A DNA stretch of 64,000 bases, from positions 83,427-147,426 of the forward strand of contig NZ_BJCC01000019.1 of NCBI RefSeq assembly GCF_004309355.1. Direction: 5' to 3'. The translations under genes were made by a program, and so were the position numbers. Shown one piece after another: positions 18,753 through 29,244 of the stretch. Each line of letters starts with the position of its first letter. Within the stretch, counting starts at the first letter, position 1. The notes beneath the pieces are model-generated. The model was not told the origin of the DNA. It worked only from the letters and a program-made list of their open reading frames with translations, and searched no databases. This DNA is from Enterococcus florum. GTDB taxonomy: Bacteria; Bacillota; Bacilli; Lactobacillales; Enterococcaceae.

Positions 18753-19116
18753 ACGCATAAGACTCAACATAAAACGATCGTTTTAGCTCGTGCAGCAAAT
18801 CCATGATTAAACGATAATCGTATTCGACCAGGTTATAAAAGATCTCAATTCGATATGAATTTTTTAAAAAGGAATGATCCTTTAGTTGTGTGATTATTAT
18901 TTCATCGTTGTGATCGTTAACAAAGCGAAAAGATTGCATAATTTCTGATCGTCTGGATTTAAACAGTTTCTTTATGTTTCGATAGGAATAAAAGCTTGCA
19001 TTATTATTGAGCATATGACTGTGATCTAAACCGATCAAGACATTCAATAGTTGGTCTTTTTCAGTTGGCGATAGCGAATAAAGAAATTCGTGAGCAGCAG
19101 TTTGTGAATCTAGCAT
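18751..19116 (-). CDS. Hypothetical protein of 121 residues, unrecognised
   Basis: I do not recognise this family. The 121-residue product (MLDSQTAAHEFLYSLSPTEK...) has no signal peptide, membrane segment or cysteine; it is predicted mostly helical with a basic stretch FKSRRSE near residue 53 and a hydrophobic/tyrosine-rich C-terminal half (FYNLVEYDYRLIMDLLHEL). It is encoded against the flow of the pur genes, exactly between purEKB and purC-D, and has its own -35/-10 promoter, a perfect cre consensus over that promoter, and a terminator, which together argue that it is a real gene. The weak ribosome site is GGGGGA before ATG 19116. A link to purine metabolism is not shown; location may be incidental. 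Confidence 0.75.
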   Translation of the reverse strand: MLDSQTAAHEFLYSLSPTEKDQLLNVLIGLDHSHMLNNNASFYSYRNIKKLFKSRRSEIMQSFRFVNDHNDEIIITQLKDHSFLKNSYRIEIFYNLVEYDYRLIMDLLHELKRSFYVESYA

Positions 19117-19148
19117 AACAATTCCCCCGATACCATACTTTCATATAA

Positions 19149-19185
19149 AATATAGCACCATTGGAAGAAATTGTAAACGTTATCT
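19149..19185 (-). promoter_or_regulatory. Promoter with overlapping cre (CcpA) site
   Basis: Read leftward: TTTACA (19177-19172), 17-base spacer, TATATT (19154-19149) with TGC before it. On the plus strand 19171-19185 reads TTGTAAACGTTATCT, which satisfies every position of the cre consensus WTGNAANCGNWNNCW. The cre covers the -35 box, the position expected for repression by CcpA when glucose is present. Confidence 0.75.
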
Positions 19186-19222
19186 TTTTTTAAATTGTTG
19201 AAAAAAAATAAAAAAATGATCT

Positions 19223-19267
19223 AAACACGAACGATTGTATCCTTTTGTATTCTTAATATACGAAATT
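19223..19267 (+). promoter_or_regulatory. Paired PurR boxes of purC
   Basis: AAACACGAACGAT (19223-19235) is nearly identical to the first purE box; the inverted partner (19255-19267, core ATACGAAATTT) is weaker. Spacing between boxes (19 bases) and to the -35 element matches purE within one base. Confidence 0.68.
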
Positions 19268-19270
19268 TTA

Positions 19271-19299
19271 TTGACCGCATTTCTGCTAATTGTTACACT
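19271..19299 (+). promoter_or_regulatory. purC operon promoter
   Basis: TTGACC (19271-19276), 17-base spacer, TACACT (19294-19299). The leader to the purC start is about 65 bases. Confidence 0.65.
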
Positions 19300-19311
19300 T
19301 ACAATGAATGT

Positions 19312-19355
19312 AAAAACGAACGATCCTTGTTTTAGGGATCGAATCGTTCATTAAA
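19312..19355 (+). promoter_or_regulatory. purC leader: third PurR-box-like element and hairpin
   Basis: AAAAACGAACGAT (19312-19324) matches the PurBox at 11 of 13 positions but lies just downstream of the predicted transcription start. GAACGA-TCC can fold back on GGA-TCGAA-TCGTTC (to about 19349), giving a hairpin without a T-run just before the ribosome site AAAGAGGAG. Whether it acts as DNA operator or RNA element is not decidable here. Confidence 0.45.
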
Positions 19356-19369
19356 GAGGAGCGTTGTGT

Positions 19370-20089
19370 GTGGAAAAAGGAACTTTACTGTACGAAGGAA
19401 AGGCAAAACAATTGTTTGAAACCAATGATCCAGAAGTAGTATGGGTTGAATATCTTAACCAGGCTACTGCATTGAATGGTGCAAAGAAGGATATGATCAC
19501 TGGAAAAGGCGAACTTAACAACCAGATCACAAGTTTGATCTTTGATTTTTTATCTCGATCTGGAATCAACAACCATTTTATTCAACAAATTTCTGCGACT
19601 GAGCAGCTGATTCGTTCTGTCAACATAATCCCTCTTGAGGTGGTGGTAAGGAATAAAGCAGCCGGCAGCTTTTCGAAACGATTGGCAATCGAAGAAGGAA
19701 CACCACTAGCATTTCCCATCGTCGATTTCTATTTCAAAAATGATCAATTGGATGATCCAATGATCACCGAAGATCATATGAAGGTTTTAAATATTGCTAC
19801 TGAAAAAGAGATCCAGCTATTGCGTCAGATGGCTCTCGAGGTAAACGATGTGCTTAAACGTTTATTCAAAGAGATCAACATTGACCTGATCGATTTTAAA
19901 CTAGAGTTTGGCAAAACACCGGATGGAGCGATCCTTTTAGCAGATGAGATCTCTCCGGATACTTGCCGATTATGGGACCTAAAAACAAAAGATCATCTGG
20001 ACAAAGATATTTATCGACGTGATTTAGGGGATATCATTCCCGTTTATCAAGAAGTATTAGACCGATTAAATAAAAGAGAAGGAGATTAA
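19370..20089 (+). CDS. purC: Phosphoribosylaminoimidazole-succinocarboxamide synthase
   Basis: ATP-dependent ligase joining CAIR and aspartate to give SAICAR. The 239-residue protein begins MEKGTLLYEGKAKQLFETND (nucleotide-binding KAK loop) and has the signatures LIPLEVVVRNKAAGS (IPLEVVVRN) and LADEISPDTCRLWD. GTG 19370 is used because AAAGAGGAG (19353-19361) lies 8 bases ahead; an in-frame TTG two codons earlier is less well spaced. First gene of purCSQLFMNHD; purS follows after two bases. Confidence 0.96.
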   Translation: MEKGTLLYEGKAKQLFETNDPEVVWVEYLNQATALNGAKKDMITGKGELNNQITSLIFDFLSRSGINNHFIQQISATEQLIRSVNIIPLEVVVRNKAAGSFSKRLAIEEGTPLAFPIVDFYFKNDQLDDPMITEDHMKVLNIATEKEIQLLRQMALEVNDVLKRLFKEINIDLIDFKLEFGKTPDGAILLADEISPDTCRLWDLKTKDHLDKDIYRRDLGDIIPVYQEVLDRLNKREGD

Positions 20090-20091
20090 TT

Positions 20092-20346
20092 ATGTATTTT
20101 GTAAAAGTGTATGTCACGTATAAGGATTCTGTCTTAGACCCTCAAGGGGAAGCGGTGAAAGGAGCCGTGCACCGTTTAGGCTACCAAGAAATCGAAGAGG
20201 TTCGTATCGGGAAATACTTTGAGATGAAAATCGCCAAGAGTGATCGTCCGGTGGAAGAGATGGTCGAAGAGGTTTGCGACAAGTTATTAGCAAACGTCAA
20301 CATGGAAACTTATCGATTTGAAGTAGCGGCAATGGAGGAAGTATAA
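20092..20346 (+). CDS. purS: FGAM synthase subunit PurS
   Basis: Small (84-residue) dimeric subunit that joins PurL and PurQ into the FGAM synthase complex of Gram-positive bacteria and archaea. Typical features: start [18 protein letters not shown], then [21 protein letters not shown] and the closing [22 protein letters not shown] precedes ATG 20092. It lies between purC and purQ with only 1-2 base gaps, which is where the three-part enzyme always places it. Confidence 0.95.
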   Translation: MYFVKVYVTYKDSVLDPQGEAVKGAVHRLGYQEIEEVRIGKYFEMKIAKSDRPVEEMVEEVCDKLLANVNMETYRFEVAAMEEV

Positions 20347-20347
20347 G

Positions 20348-21028
20348 ATGAAATTTGCTGTTATAGTATTCCCTGGATCAAATTGCGACATGGATATGTA
20401 TTGGGCGGTAAAAGAGATCATGGGGGCTGAGTGTGAGTATGTCAGATATGATCAAAACAGCTTAGATGGGTTTGACGGTGTGCTGCTTCCCGGGGGATTT
20501 TCGTATGGTGATTATCTTCGTTGTGGTGCGATCGCTCGCTTTGCCAATATTATGGAAGAAGTGATCCGTTTTGCTGAAGAGGGCAAGCCGGTATTTGGTA
20601 CATGCAATGGTTTCCAGATCTTAACAGAAGCTGGACTATTACCAGGGGCTTTGCGTCGAAATCGTTCATTGAAGTTTATTAGTAAAATTACTCCGCTTAA
20701 AGTCGTGAACAATCAAACCTCATTTAGCAGTGCATTTGCCAAAGACGAAATCATTCAGGTACCTGTTGCTCATGGTGAAGGAAACTATTACTGCGACGAA
20801 GAGACCTTAGCTGAATTAAAAGCGAATAATCAAATCGTATTTACTTATGCTGGAGAGAATATCAACGGCAGTATTGAGAATATTGCCGGAATCATAAACA
20901 AACAGGGCAACGTGCTGGGAATGATGCCGCACCCTGAACGAGCAGTAGAAAGCTTATTAGGATCAGAGGATGGCAAAAAATTATTCGCCTCCATTTTAGA
21001 AAATTTCGGAAAGGTGACGGCTGACTAA
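20348..21028 (+). CDS. purQ: FGAM synthase subunit PurQ (glutaminase)
   Basis: Class I glutamine amidotransferase subunit that releases ammonia from glutamine for PurL. The 226-residue protein has the nucleophile cysteine in [10 protein letters not shown] (about residue 86) and the catalytic His-Glu pair in [10 protein letters not shown] (about 195-197), with the oxyanion segment [15 protein letters not shown]. The stop overlaps the purL start by one base (TAATG). Confidence 0.96.
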   Translation: MKFAVIVFPGSNCDMDMYWAVKEIMGAECEYVRYDQNSLDGFDGVLLPGGFSYGDYLRCGAIARFANIMEEVIRFAEEGKPVFGTCNGFQILTEAGLLPGALRRNRSLKFISKITPLKVVNNQTSFSSAFAKDEIIQVPVAHGEGNYYCDEETLAELKANNQIVFTYAGENINGSIENIAGIINKQGNVLGMMPHPERAVESLLGSEDGKKLFASILENFGKVTAD

Positions 21029-23247
21029 TGATGAAAGTAGAACCAACTCCACAGGAAATAAAAGAACAGCGGATTTATGCAGAGTGGGGTTTAACTGACG
21101 AAGAATACCGTATGATCTCCGAAGATATTTTAGGTCGTTTACCAAATTATACGGAGGCAGGACTTTTCTCCGTTATGTGGAGTGAACATTGCTCCTATAA
21201 AAATTCGAAACCTGTTTTACGAAAGTTCCCGACTGAAGGACCGCAAGTTTTGCAGGGGCCTGGTGAAGGTGCTGGGATCGTAGACATTGGAGACGGACAA
21301 GCAGTTGTTTTCAAAGCTGAAAGTCACAACCATCCTTCTGCTGTTGAGCCTTATGAAGGGGCAGCGACAGGGGTTGGAGGCATCATCAGAGATATTTTCA
21401 GCATGGGAGCTCGACCGATTGCTTGTCTTGATTCATTGCGATTTGGAGAATTGGACAATGCTCGAACAAAGTATCTATTAGAAGAGGTAGTCGCTGGTAT
21501 TAGTGGATATGGCAACTGCATTGGGATTCCTACGGTCGGCGGCGAGGTAGCGTTCGATCCTTGCTATGAGGGGAACCCTTTGGTCAATGCCATGTGCGTT
21601 GGGTTAATTGATCATAAAGACATTCAAAAGGGTCAAGCAAAGGGCGTCGGAAATTCGATTATGTATGTTGGAGCCAAAACCGGACGTGACGGAATTCATG
21701 GAGCTACTTTTGCTTCCGAGGAGTTTGTCGAGGGAGAGGAGCAGCAGCGTTCTGCTGTACAGGTCGGCGATCCATTCATGGAAAAACTACTGCTTGAGGC
21801 TTGCTTAGAATTGATTATCGAACATGCAGATATTCTGGTTGGCATTCAGGACATGGGTGCTGCAGGGTTGGTTTCTTCCAGCTCTGAAATGGCTTCAAAG
21901 GCAGGTTCAGGGTTGAAGTTATATTTGGACGATGTTCCTCAGCGCGAAACCAACATGACACCCTATGAAATGATGCTGTCTGAATCACAAGAACGGATGT
22001 TGATTTGTGTGAAGCAGGGGCACGAAGCTGAAGTGACTGAATTATTTAAGAAATATGAACTCGATGCAGTCAATATTGGTGAAGTAACTGAAGATGGCAT
22101 GTATCGCTTGTATCATCACGGTGAAGAAGTTGCCTGTTTGCCAGTGGACGCACTCGCAGAAGATGCTCCAGTCTATCAGAATGAGAAGAAGGAACCTGCA
22201 CGCATTAAGGAATTTGCTCAAATGGAGAATTTTGTTCCGGAGATCAAAGATGCCACCACGACCTTCTTGGAGTTGCTTCAGCAGCCGACCATCGCCTCAA
22301 AGCGCTCGATTTATGAAACATATGATTCTCAAGTTCGAACCAACACCGTCGTTCGCCCCGGCAGTGATGCTGCTGTTTTGCGAGTGCGTGGGACGAATAA
22401 AGCATTAGCAATGACAACGGACTGCAACGCACGATATTTATACTTGAATCCAGAGATAGGCGGACAGATCGCTGTGGCCGAAGCTGCAAGAAATATCGTT
22501 GCTTCTGGAGGCCAGCCTTTAGCAATCACGGATTGTCTAAATTACGGCTCTCCAGAAAAACCAGAAGGATTTTGGGAACTTTGGACTTCGGCGGACGGAA
22601 TATCGGAGGCCTGTCGTCAATTGAACACGCCTGTCATCTCGGGGAATGTTTCTTTGTACAATGAAACAGATGGAAAGGCAATTTACCCAACACCAATGAT
22701 TGGGATGGTTGGACTGATCGAGGACCTGAGCCACATCACAACACAGGAATTCAAACAACCAGGGGACGCCATTTATGTTGTCGGTCAAACCAAAGCAGAC
22801 TTTAATGGATCTGAGATCCAAAAACTGCAAAAAGGGCTGATTGAGGGGCGTCTGATGGATTTTGACCTTTCAACAGAAAAGGCGAATCAAGCAGCGATGC
22901 TGCAAGCCATCCAAGCAGGTGTTGTTGCCAGCAGTCACGATTGTTCAGAAGGTGGTTTGGCGGTGGCTATCGCAGAAGCAGCATTTAAAAACCAATTAGG
23001 GGTTCAGGTAACCTTGCCTATTTCGAAAGAAGAACTGTTCTCTGAAACACAGTCACGGTTTGTAGTTTCTGTTCAAAAAGACAAGCAAGCCGATTTCGAG
23101 AGAATCATGGGCTCAAAAGCAATTCAAGTCGGAGAAACAACGGCTGATGGAGAAATTATCATTCGTGCAAAGGATGACACGATCCAGGTAGCGACAAAGA
23201 CGGCAGGAGAATTATGGGAGGAAGCTATTCCATGTCTTATGAAGTAA
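21028..23247 (+). CDS. purL: FGAM synthase large subunit PurL (small type)
   Basis: ATP-dependent ligase turning FGAR into FGAM with ammonia from PurQ. The 739 residues mark the small PurL that needs separate PurS and PurQ. Seen: catalytic-histidine region [15 protein letters not shown] (about 48-62), the metal/ATP site [20 protein letters not shown], and [19 protein letters not shown]. Two start methionines stand in a row (21028 and 21031). Its last 16 bases overlap purF. Confidence 0.97.
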   Translation: MMKVEPTPQEIKEQRIYAEWGLTDEEYRMISEDILGRLPNYTEAGLFSVMWSEHCSYKNSKPVLRKFPTEGPQVLQGPGEGAGIVDIGDGQAVVFKAESHNHPSAVEPYEGAATGVGGIIRDIFSMGARPIACLDSLRFGELDNARTKYLLEEVVAGISGYGNCIGIPTVGGEVAFDPCYEGNPLVNAMCVGLIDHKDIQKGQAKGVGNSIMYVGAKTGRDGIHGATFASEEFVEGEEQQRSAVQVGDPFMEKLLLEACLELIIEHADILVGIQDMGAAGLVSSSSEMASKAGSGLKLYLDDVPQRETNMTPYEMMLSESQERMLICVKQGHEAEVTELFKKYELDAVNIGEVTEDGMYRLYHHGEEVACLPVDALAEDAPVYQNEKKEPARIKEFAQMENFVPEIKDATTTFLELLQQPTIASKRSIYETYDSQVRTNTVVRPGSDAAVLRVRGTNKALAMTTDCNARYLYLNPEIGGQIAVAEAARNIVASGGQPLAITDCLNYGSPEKPEGFWELWTSADGISEACRQLNTPVISGNVSLYNETDGKAIYPTPMIGMVGLIEDLSHITTQEFKQPGDAIYVVGQTKADFNGSEIQKLQKGLIEGRLMDFDLSTEKANQAAMLQAIQAGVVASSHDCSEGGLAVAIAEAAFKNQLGVQVTLPISKEELFSETQSRFVVSVQKDKQADFERIMGSKAIQVGETTADGEIIIRAKDDTIQVATKTAGELWEEAIPCLMK

Positions 23248-24671
23248 GAAGCTTAAATGAAGAATGTGGCGTTTTCGGCATCTGGGGTCACCCGGATGCT
23301 TCTCGCGTCACTTATTTTGGGTTGCATAGTTTGCAGCATCGGGGACAAGAAGGAGCGGGGATCGTTTCAAACAGCGAGGGAAAACTCTTGGGACATCGGG
23401 ATCTTGGGTTGCTTTCTGAAGTGTTTAAAGATGATCGTCAATTAGAACAATTGACTGGACATGCTGCGATTGGCCATGTTCGTTATGCTACTGCTGGCAA
23501 TGGCAGCGTGGATAACATTCAGCCGTTTCTGTTTAAGTTTTATGATGGCCAGATTGCTTTGGCTCATAACGGTAATTTGACGAATGCGAAAAGCTTGCGA
23601 AATGAACTAGAAAAAGACGGTGCGATTTTCCATTCTAATTCTGATACGGAGATTTTAATGCATTTGATCCGACGCAGCCATCAGCCTAGCTTTCTTGAAC
23701 GGTTAAAAGAGGCGTTGAATGCAGTCAAGGGTGGATTTGCCTATTTGATGCTGACTGAAGATTCAATGGTTGCTGCGTTGGATCCGAATGGGTTCAGACC
23801 CCTATCTATCGGACAAATGGTCAACGGTGCATATGTAGTTGCCTCTGAGACCTGTGCATTAGAAGTAGTTGGCGCTGAATTTATCAGGGATGTTAATCCT
23901 GGTGAGATCATTGTGATCGATGAAGATGGATTGACGGTAGAGCATTTCACCGAAGACACACAACATGCCATCTGTTCGATGGAATATGTCTATTTTGCTC
24001 GGCCAGATTCAAATATCGCTGGCGTGAATGTTCACAGTGCTCGAAAAAGGATGGGTAAAATTTTGGCTATAGAATCACCTGTGGAGGCGGACATGGTGGT
24101 AGGTGTTCCTAATTCGTCTTTGTCTGCAGCAAGCGGATACGCAGAAGAATCAGGGATTCCTTACGAAATTGGATTGGTAAAGAATCAATATGTTGCTCGT
24201 ACGTTCATTCAACCAACTCAAGAGCTGCGTGAACAAGGTGTTCGCATGAAACTCTCGGCGGTTAGAGGGGTCGTAGCAGGCAAACGGGTTATCATGGTGG
24301 ATGATTCGATCGTTCGCGGAACGACGAGTCGGAGAATCGTTAATTTATTGAAAGAAGCAGGTGCGAAGGAGGTCCATGTACGGATCGCCTCACCGCCGTT
24401 GCGTTATCCTTGTTTTTACGGTATCGATATTCAGACTAGAAAAGAATTGATCGCCGCAAATCATTCTGTCGAAGAAATTTGTGAATGTATAGAAGCAGAT
24501 TCATTGGCTTTCTTAAGCGAAGAAGGATTGATCGAAGGTGTAGGGCTACAATTTGATGCACCTTATTCGGGTCTTTGCATGGCTTATTTCAATGGTGATT
24601 ATCCGACACCGTTATATGACTATGAAGAGCAGTATCAAGCGTCATTGAAAGAAAAGATATCCTTCTTTTAG
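23232..24671 (+). CDS. purF: Amidophosphoribosyltransferase
   Basis: Committed step of the pathway: PRPP plus glutamine to phosphoribosylamine. The 479-residue protein begins [11 protein letters not shown] before CGVFG, so an 11-residue propeptide would be removed to expose the N-terminal nucleophile Cys12, as in B. subtilis. The PRPP-binding motif is [13 protein letters not shown] (about residues 355-367). Cysteines suited to the Fe-S cluster of the Bacillus-type enzyme are present ([26 protein letters not shown]). ATG 23232 is chosen for its GGGAGG site at 23216-23221; an upstream in-frame start exists inside purL. Confidence 0.96.
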   Translation: MSYEVRSLNEECGVFGIWGHPDASRVTYFGLHSLQHRGQEGAGIVSNSEGKLLGHRDLGLLSEVFKDDRQLEQLTGHAAIGHVRYATAGNGSVDNIQPFLFKFYDGQIALAHNGNLTNAKSLRNELEKDGAIFHSNSDTEILMHLIRRSHQPSFLERLKEALNAVKGGFAYLMLTEDSMVAALDPNGFRPLSIGQMVNGAYVVASETCALEVVGAEFIRDVNPGEIIVIDEDGLTVEHFTEDTQHAICSMEYVYFARPDSNIAGVNVHSARKRMGKILAIESPVEADMVVGVPNSSLSAASGYAEESGIPYEIGLVKNQYVARTFIQPTQELREQGVRMKLSAVRGVVAGKRVIMVDDSIVRGTTSRRIVNLLKEAGAKEVHVRIASPPLRYPCFYGIDIQTRKELIAANHSVEEICECIEADSLAFLSEEGLIEGVGLQFDAPYSGLCMAYFNGDYPTPLYDYEEQYQASLKEKISFF

Positions 24672-24716
24672 AGAGAAGCAGAGATCAAATCTATAAAAGA
24701 TCAAGGAGAGAAATCA

Positions 24717-25763
24717 GTGGGAAATGCATATTCCAAGGCTGGCGTGGACGTTGAGGCTGGCTACGAAGTGGTAGAACGAATCAAGAAGCATGTAAAAAGA
24801 ACAGAACGATTAGGGACCATGGGCGCGATCGGTGGTTTTGGGGGCTGTTTTGATCTAAGTCAATTTGAACTAAATGAACCCGTTCTAGTGTCGGGAACAG
24901 ATGGCGTCGGCACTAAATTAATGGTGGCGATTCAGGCAAATCAGCATAGCACGATCGGTATCGATTGTGTAGCGATGTGTGTGAATGATATTGTCGCTCA
25001 AGGCGCAGAACCGCTATTTTTCTTGGATTATATTGCGACTGGCAAGAATGTCCCAGCTCGCCTGGAGCAAGTGGTTGCTGGTGTAGCAGAAGGCTGTGTT
25101 CAGGCTGGAGCCGCCTTGATCGGTGGTGAAACGGCTGAGATGCCTGGGATGTATGGTGAAGAGGATTATGATCTCGCAGGATTTACTGTGGGAGTTGCAG
25201 AAAAAAGTCAAATGATTACTGGGGAAGCGATTCAAGCAGGGGATGTTTTGATTGGATTGCCTTCTACTGGCATTCACTCGAATGGCTACTCTCTAGTACG
25301 CAAAATCTTTTTTGAACAAAAAAAGATGACTGTTGATTCAAAAATTCCTGAAATGGAGAACCAACGGCTAGCGGATCTTTTGCTGACACCAACACGCATT
25401 TATGTTGACTCTGTACTGCCGTTAGTGAAACAAAAGCTGGTTAATGGGATCGCTCATGTGACGGGGGGCGGTTTTGTTGAGAACCTGCCTCGTATGCTGC
25501 CGGAAACTCTTTCTTGTGAAATCGAACTAGGCTCTTGGCCAATCCTGCCGATTTTTGAAGTTATGCAAAAGTATGGAGAGATTCCAGTCATGGAGATGTA
25601 CGAAATCTTTAATATGGGGATCGGAATGGTCTTAGCAGTATCTCCTGATAAACTAGAAAAACTACAAAATGTTTTAAAGGAATCGCAGGAAGAATTTTAT
25701 CAAATCGGATGTATCAAAACCCGTGATGAAGAGCCGATTGAATTCAAGGGAGTACCAAAATGA
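24717..25763 (+). CDS. purM: Phosphoribosylformylglycinamidine cyclo-ligase (AIR synthase)
   Basis: Closes the imidazole ring of AIR from FGAM with ATP. The 348 residues start [17 protein letters not shown], the standard N-terminus, and contain [13 protein letters not shown] (about 57-69), [23 protein letters not shown] and [11 protein letters not shown], the substrate and ATP loops. GTG 24717 follows AAGGAGAG. The 45-base gap after purF is the longest inside this stretch of the operon but holds no terminator. ATGA overlap with purN. Confidence 0.97.
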   Translation: MGNAYSKAGVDVEAGYEVVERIKKHVKRTERLGTMGAIGGFGGCFDLSQFELNEPVLVSGTDGVGTKLMVAIQANQHSTIGIDCVAMCVNDIVAQGAEPLFFLDYIATGKNVPARLEQVVAGVAEGCVQAGAALIGGETAEMPGMYGEEDYDLAGFTVGVAEKSQMITGEAIQAGDVLIGLPSTGIHSNGYSLVRKIFFEQKKMTVDSKIPEMENQRLADLLLTPTRIYVDSVLPLVKQKLVNGIAHVTGGGFVENLPRMLPETLSCEIELGSWPILPIFEVMQKYGEIPVMEMYEIFNMGIGMVLAVSPDKLEKLQNVLKESQEEFYQIGCIKTRDEEPIEFKGVPK

Positions 25764-26332
25764 GATTAGCGGTATTAGCTTCAGGAAATGGATCAAATTT
25801 TGAAGCAATTGTTCAGTCGATCGAGCACGGAAAGATCGATGCGGAGATCGTTTTGCTTTTTTCAGATCATCGAGATGCTTATGTGCTAGAGCGAGGAAAG
25901 AAGCATGATGTATTTACTCAAAGCTTCGAGTTGAAGGAATTTGAAAATAAAGCCTCCTATGAAAAAGCACTTTTGGAACTTTTGCAGAGTCAGCAAGTTG
26001 ATTTGGTGATTCTTGCAGGATATATGCGTATCATCGGGAAAGACCTGCTGCAAGCTTATCCAAATAGAATCATCAACATTCACCCCGCTCTCTTGCCTGA
26101 TTTTCCGGGACTTCATGGAATCAGAGATGCTTTTGAGGCGAGAGTTGAAGAAACCGGGGTGACAGTTCATTACGTTGACGATGGCGTGGATACCGGACCT
26201 ATTATTGCTCAATCGGCTGTAAAGCTGGATCCCGCGGACACGTTGGAGACGTTGGAGGAAAAGATTCATGCGATTGAGCATCAATTGTATCCAGCAGTGA
26301 TTGCTAAAATTGTTAAGGATCATCAACGCTAA
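25760..26332 (+). CDS. purN: Phosphoribosylglycinamide formyltransferase
   Basis: Transfers formyl from 10-formyl-THF to GAR. The 190-residue protein shows the phosphate loop [12 protein letters not shown] (residues 6-17), the catalytic [12 protein letters not shown] (Asn-x-His, about 108-110) and the folate-site aspartate in [13 protein letters not shown]. Starts inside the purM stop (ATGA). Next gene purH begins 29 bases on. Confidence 0.96.
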   Translation: MRLAVLASGNGSNFEAIVQSIEHGKIDAEIVLLFSDHRDAYVLERGKKHDVFTQSFELKEFENKASYEKALLELLQSQQVDLVILAGYMRIIGKDLLQAYPNRIINIHPALLPDFPGLHGIRDAFEARVEETGVTVHYVDDGVDTGPIIAQSAVKLDPADTLETLEEKIHAIEHQLYPAVIAKIVKDHQR

Positions 26333-26361
26333 GATATTTTAAAAGAGGGAGTTTGAAAGCA

Positions 26362-27897
26362 ATGAAACGAGCACTAATTAGTGTATCAGATAAAACAGGA
26401 ATTGTTGACTTCACAAAGGGGTTAGTGCAACAAGGGATTGAAATCATTTCTACAGGGGGAACAAAAAAGGCATTAGAGGATGCAGGAATTAAGACACTCA
26501 GTATCGATGAGGTAACGGGCTTTCCTGAAATGATGGATGGTCGAGTAAAAACACTCCATCCTAAAATCCATGGCGGCTTATTAGGCCGCCGTGACTTAGA
26601 CACACACATGCAAGCAATGCAGGAATTTGATATTCAGCCGATTGATTTCGTTTGTGTCAATTTATATCCTTTCAAAGAAACCATCAGCAACCCGGATGTC
26701 ACTGAAGAAGCAGCCATTGAAAATATCGATATCGGCGGACCAAGCATGCTGCGTTCGGCTGCCAAAAACTTCGCTTCTGTCACTGTAGTTGTTGACCCAG
26801 CGGATTACCAAACAGTGCTAGACGAGCTGGCAGAAGATCAACAAACCCGATTGGAAACTAGAAAGCGATTAGCAGCGAAGGTGTTTCGTCATACGGCTGC
26901 TTATGACAGCTTGATTGGTGAATATTTAACCCGATCGATAGGAGAAACAGAGCCAGAGAAACTATCACTTACATTTGATCTAAAACAATCATTACGATAT
27001 GGAGAAAACAGCCATCAGAAGGCTTCGTTTTATCAATCTGCTTTACCAGTTTCTTTCTCAATCGCCAGTGCCAAGCAGCTTCATGGAAAAGAGCTTTCCT
27101 ATAACAATATCAAAGATGCTGATGCCGCCTTGCGAATCATACGTGAATTTGAAGAGCCCACAGTCGTTGCATTAAAGCACATGAATCCTTGTGGGATCGG
27201 AAGCGGCGCAACGATTAGCCAGGCCTATCAATATGCTTATGAAGCAGATCCGGTGTCGATTTTTGGCGGGATTTTAGTCGCAAATCGTGCGATCGACGAG
27301 GAAACCGCAATTGAAATGCATAAATTATTTTTAGAGATCATCATCGCTCCAAGCTTCACTCCTGCAGCTTTTGAGATCCTTGCAAAGAAAAAAAATGTAC
27401 GGTTGTTAACGCTAGATTTCTCTGAAATGGAAACACAGGGTGCATTCGAAACAGTTTCCGTATTAGGCGGCTTATTAGTACAGGATCAGGATTTAATCAC
27501 TGAGTCCGTCGATCAATGGGAAGTAGCGACAGAAAGAATCCCTAGCGACGAAGAATTAAAAGCATTAAGTTTTGCATGGAAAGCTGTTAAGCATGTCAAG
27601 TCTAATGCGATTGTAGTCGCTAATCAGTATCAAACGGTTGGAATCGGCGCAGGGCAAATGAATCGTGTAGGCTCGGTGAAGATTGCATTAGAGCAAGCAA
27701 AAGATAAAATGTCCGGGGCTGTGTTAGCAAGTGATGCATATTTTCCGATGGATGACAGTGTTGAATATGCTGCTCAGCACGGCATCAAAGCGATCGTACA
27801 ACCAGGTGGAAGTATTCGCGATAAAGATTCGATCGAAATGGCCAATAAATATGGGATCGCTATGGTCTTTACAGGTGGTCGGCATTTCAGACATTGA
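26362..27897 (+). CDS. purH: Bifunctional AICAR formyltransferase / IMP cyclohydrolase
   Basis: Performs the last two steps to IMP. The 511-residue protein has the N-terminal cyclohydrolase (MGS-like) domain, opening [17 protein letters not shown] with [15 protein letters not shown] and [14 protein letters not shown], and the C-terminal transformylase with the [11 protein letters not shown] motif (about 273-283, catalytic Lys-His). ATG 26362 is preferred to the in-frame TTG at 26353, since AGAGGGA (26344-26350) is then 11 bases away instead of two. Followed 60 bases later by purD. Confidence 0.97.
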   Translation: MKRALISVSDKTGIVDFTKGLVQQGIEIISTGGTKKALEDAGIKTLSIDEVTGFPEMMDGRVKTLHPKIHGGLLGRRDLDTHMQAMQEFDIQPIDFVCVNLYPFKETISNPDVTEEAAIENIDIGGPSMLRSAAKNFASVTVVVDPADYQTVLDELAEDQQTRLETRKRLAAKVFRHTAAYDSLIGEYLTRSIGETEPEKLSLTFDLKQSLRYGENSHQKASFYQSALPVSFSIASAKQLHGKELSYNNIKDADAALRIIREFEEPTVVALKHMNPCGIGSGATISQAYQYAYEADPVSIFGGILVANRAIDEETAIEMHKLFLEIIIAPSFTPAAFEILAKKKNVRLLTLDFSEMETQGAFETVSVLGGLLVQDQDLITESVDQWEVATERIPSDEELKALSFAWKAVKHVKSNAIVVANQYQTVGIGAGQMNRVGSVKIALEQAKDKMSGAVLASDAYFPMDDSVEYAAQHGIKAIVQPGGSIRDKDSIEMANKYGIAMVFTGGRHFRH

Positions 27898-27957
27898 TAT
27901 CTTTGCAGTAAAGTATATGGAACGGGAACGAGAAGGAAGAAAACGAGGAGGTACTAA

Positions 27958-29208
27958 ATGAAGGTGCTGATTATTGGCAGTGGCGGACGAGAACATGCTA
28001 TTGCAAAAAAAATCTTAGAAAGTCCTAAGGTGACAGCCGTTTACTGTGCAATGGGGAATCCTGGGATGGAAAAAGATGGGATTCAAACGGTTCCAATCGT
28101 TGAAAATGATCATCAGAAGTTGATTTCTTTTGTTAAAGACAACCAAATCGATTGGACTTTTGTTGGTCCTGAAGTGCCCTTGTTAAATGGAATCGTTGAT
28201 GATTTTCAAGCAGCGGGATTAAAAGCTTTCGGGCCAAATAAAGATGCCGCGATGATTGAGGGTTCAAAAGAATTTGCTAAAAAAATAATGGTCGATAACG
28301 ACATTCCGACTGCAGAGTACGCAGCTTTTACTGATTATACATCTGCTTGCAGCTATGTGAAGGAAAAAGGTGCACCGATCGTTATCAAGGCGGACGGCTT
28401 AGCTGCTGGCAAAGGAGTTACTGTTGCTTTTACGATGGAAGAAGCTTTGACTGCCTTGAAGGAAATGATGGCAGAAAATAAGTTCGGAGAAAGCGGCGCG
28501 AAAGTCGTGATCGAAGAATTTTTAGACGGTGAAGAATTCTCTTTATTGGCCTTCGTACGGAATGACGAAGTGTACCCAATGGTGATTGCTCAAGATCACA
28601 AGCGAGCATTCGACCAAGATAAAGGGCCGAATACAGGCGGCATGGGTGCGTACTCACCAGTACCTCAAATTCGTGAAGCGATGGTTGATGAGGCCATCAA
28701 TCAAATTTTAAAACCCGCAGCAAAAGGAATGATCAAAAATAAAACACCTTTCACAGGTATTTTATATGCAGGATTGATTGCTACAAAAGAGGGACCAAAA
28801 GTCATCGAGTTCAATGCACGCTTTGGCGATCCCGAAACGCAAGTTGTTTTGCCTAGGATGGCCAGCGACTTAGCAATGGTTATCGACGATCTGTTGAATG
28901 GTAAAGTCCCAGAATTGGTATGGAAGGATATCGCTTCGATCGGTGTTGTAGTAGCGGCAGAAGGCTATCCAGGTTCTTATCAAAAAGGAATGAAGCTTCC
29001 ATCATTTTCTGGGGATGTGACGATCTTTTACGCGGGAGTAGCCGAAAAAGACGGTCAACTAACTGCTAACGGTGGAAGAGTCCTTTTGGTTGAAGCCAGT
29101 GCTGAAACAATTCAAGAAGCGCAAAAGAAGGCTTATCATGCCTTAGAGAGCCAAAAGATGCAAGGCTTATTCTATCGAAAAGATATTGGCGATAAAAGCT
29201 ACAAATAG
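27958..29208 (+). CDS. purD: Phosphoribosylamine-glycine ligase
   Basis: ATP-grasp ligase forming GAR from phosphoribosylamine and glycine. The 416 residues open with the KVLIIGSGGREHAIAKK motif; the ATP-grasp lysine segment is IVIKADGLAAGKGVTVA (about 142-158), and EFNARFGDPETQV supplies the metal ligands. CGAGGAGG precedes ATG 27958. It is the last gene of the operon and is followed by a good terminator. Confidence 0.97.
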   Translation: MKVLIIGSGGREHAIAKKILESPKVTAVYCAMGNPGMEKDGIQTVPIVENDHQKLISFVKDNQIDWTFVGPEVPLLNGIVDDFQAAGLKAFGPNKDAAMIEGSKEFAKKIMVDNDIPTAEYAAFTDYTSACSYVKEKGAPIVIKADGLAAGKGVTVAFTMEEALTALKEMMAENKFGESGAKVVIEEFLDGEEFSLLAFVRNDEVYPMVIAQDHKRAFDQDKGPNTGGMGAYSPVPQIREAMVDEAINQILKPAAKGMIKNKTPFTGILYAGLIATKEGPKVIEFNARFGDPETQVVLPRMASDLAMVIDDLLNGKVPELVWKDIASIGVVVAAEGYPGSYQKGMKLPSFSGDVTIFYAGVAEKDGQLTANGGRVLLVEASAETIQEAQKKAYHALESQKMQGLFYRKDIGDKSYK

Positions 29209-29219
29209 CATGACCACTA

Positions 29220-29244
29220 AAAGTGCGGAAACGCGCTTTTTTTT
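29220..29244 (+). terminator. Terminator of the purC-D operon
   Basis: AAAGTGCG / CGCGCTTT, 8 bp with one G-T pair, a GAAA tetraloop (29228-29231) and T8. Confidence 0.88.

Noticed and set aside
19312-19355. Riboswitch or attenuator in the purC leader
   Set aside because: No T-run after the hairpin and no aptamer pattern; kept only as an unassigned hairpin with a PurBox-like element.
25886-26326. 146-codon minus-strand frame opposite purN
   Set aside because: Complement of a conserved enzyme; cysteine/histidine-rich, low-complexity mixture typical of antisense shadows.
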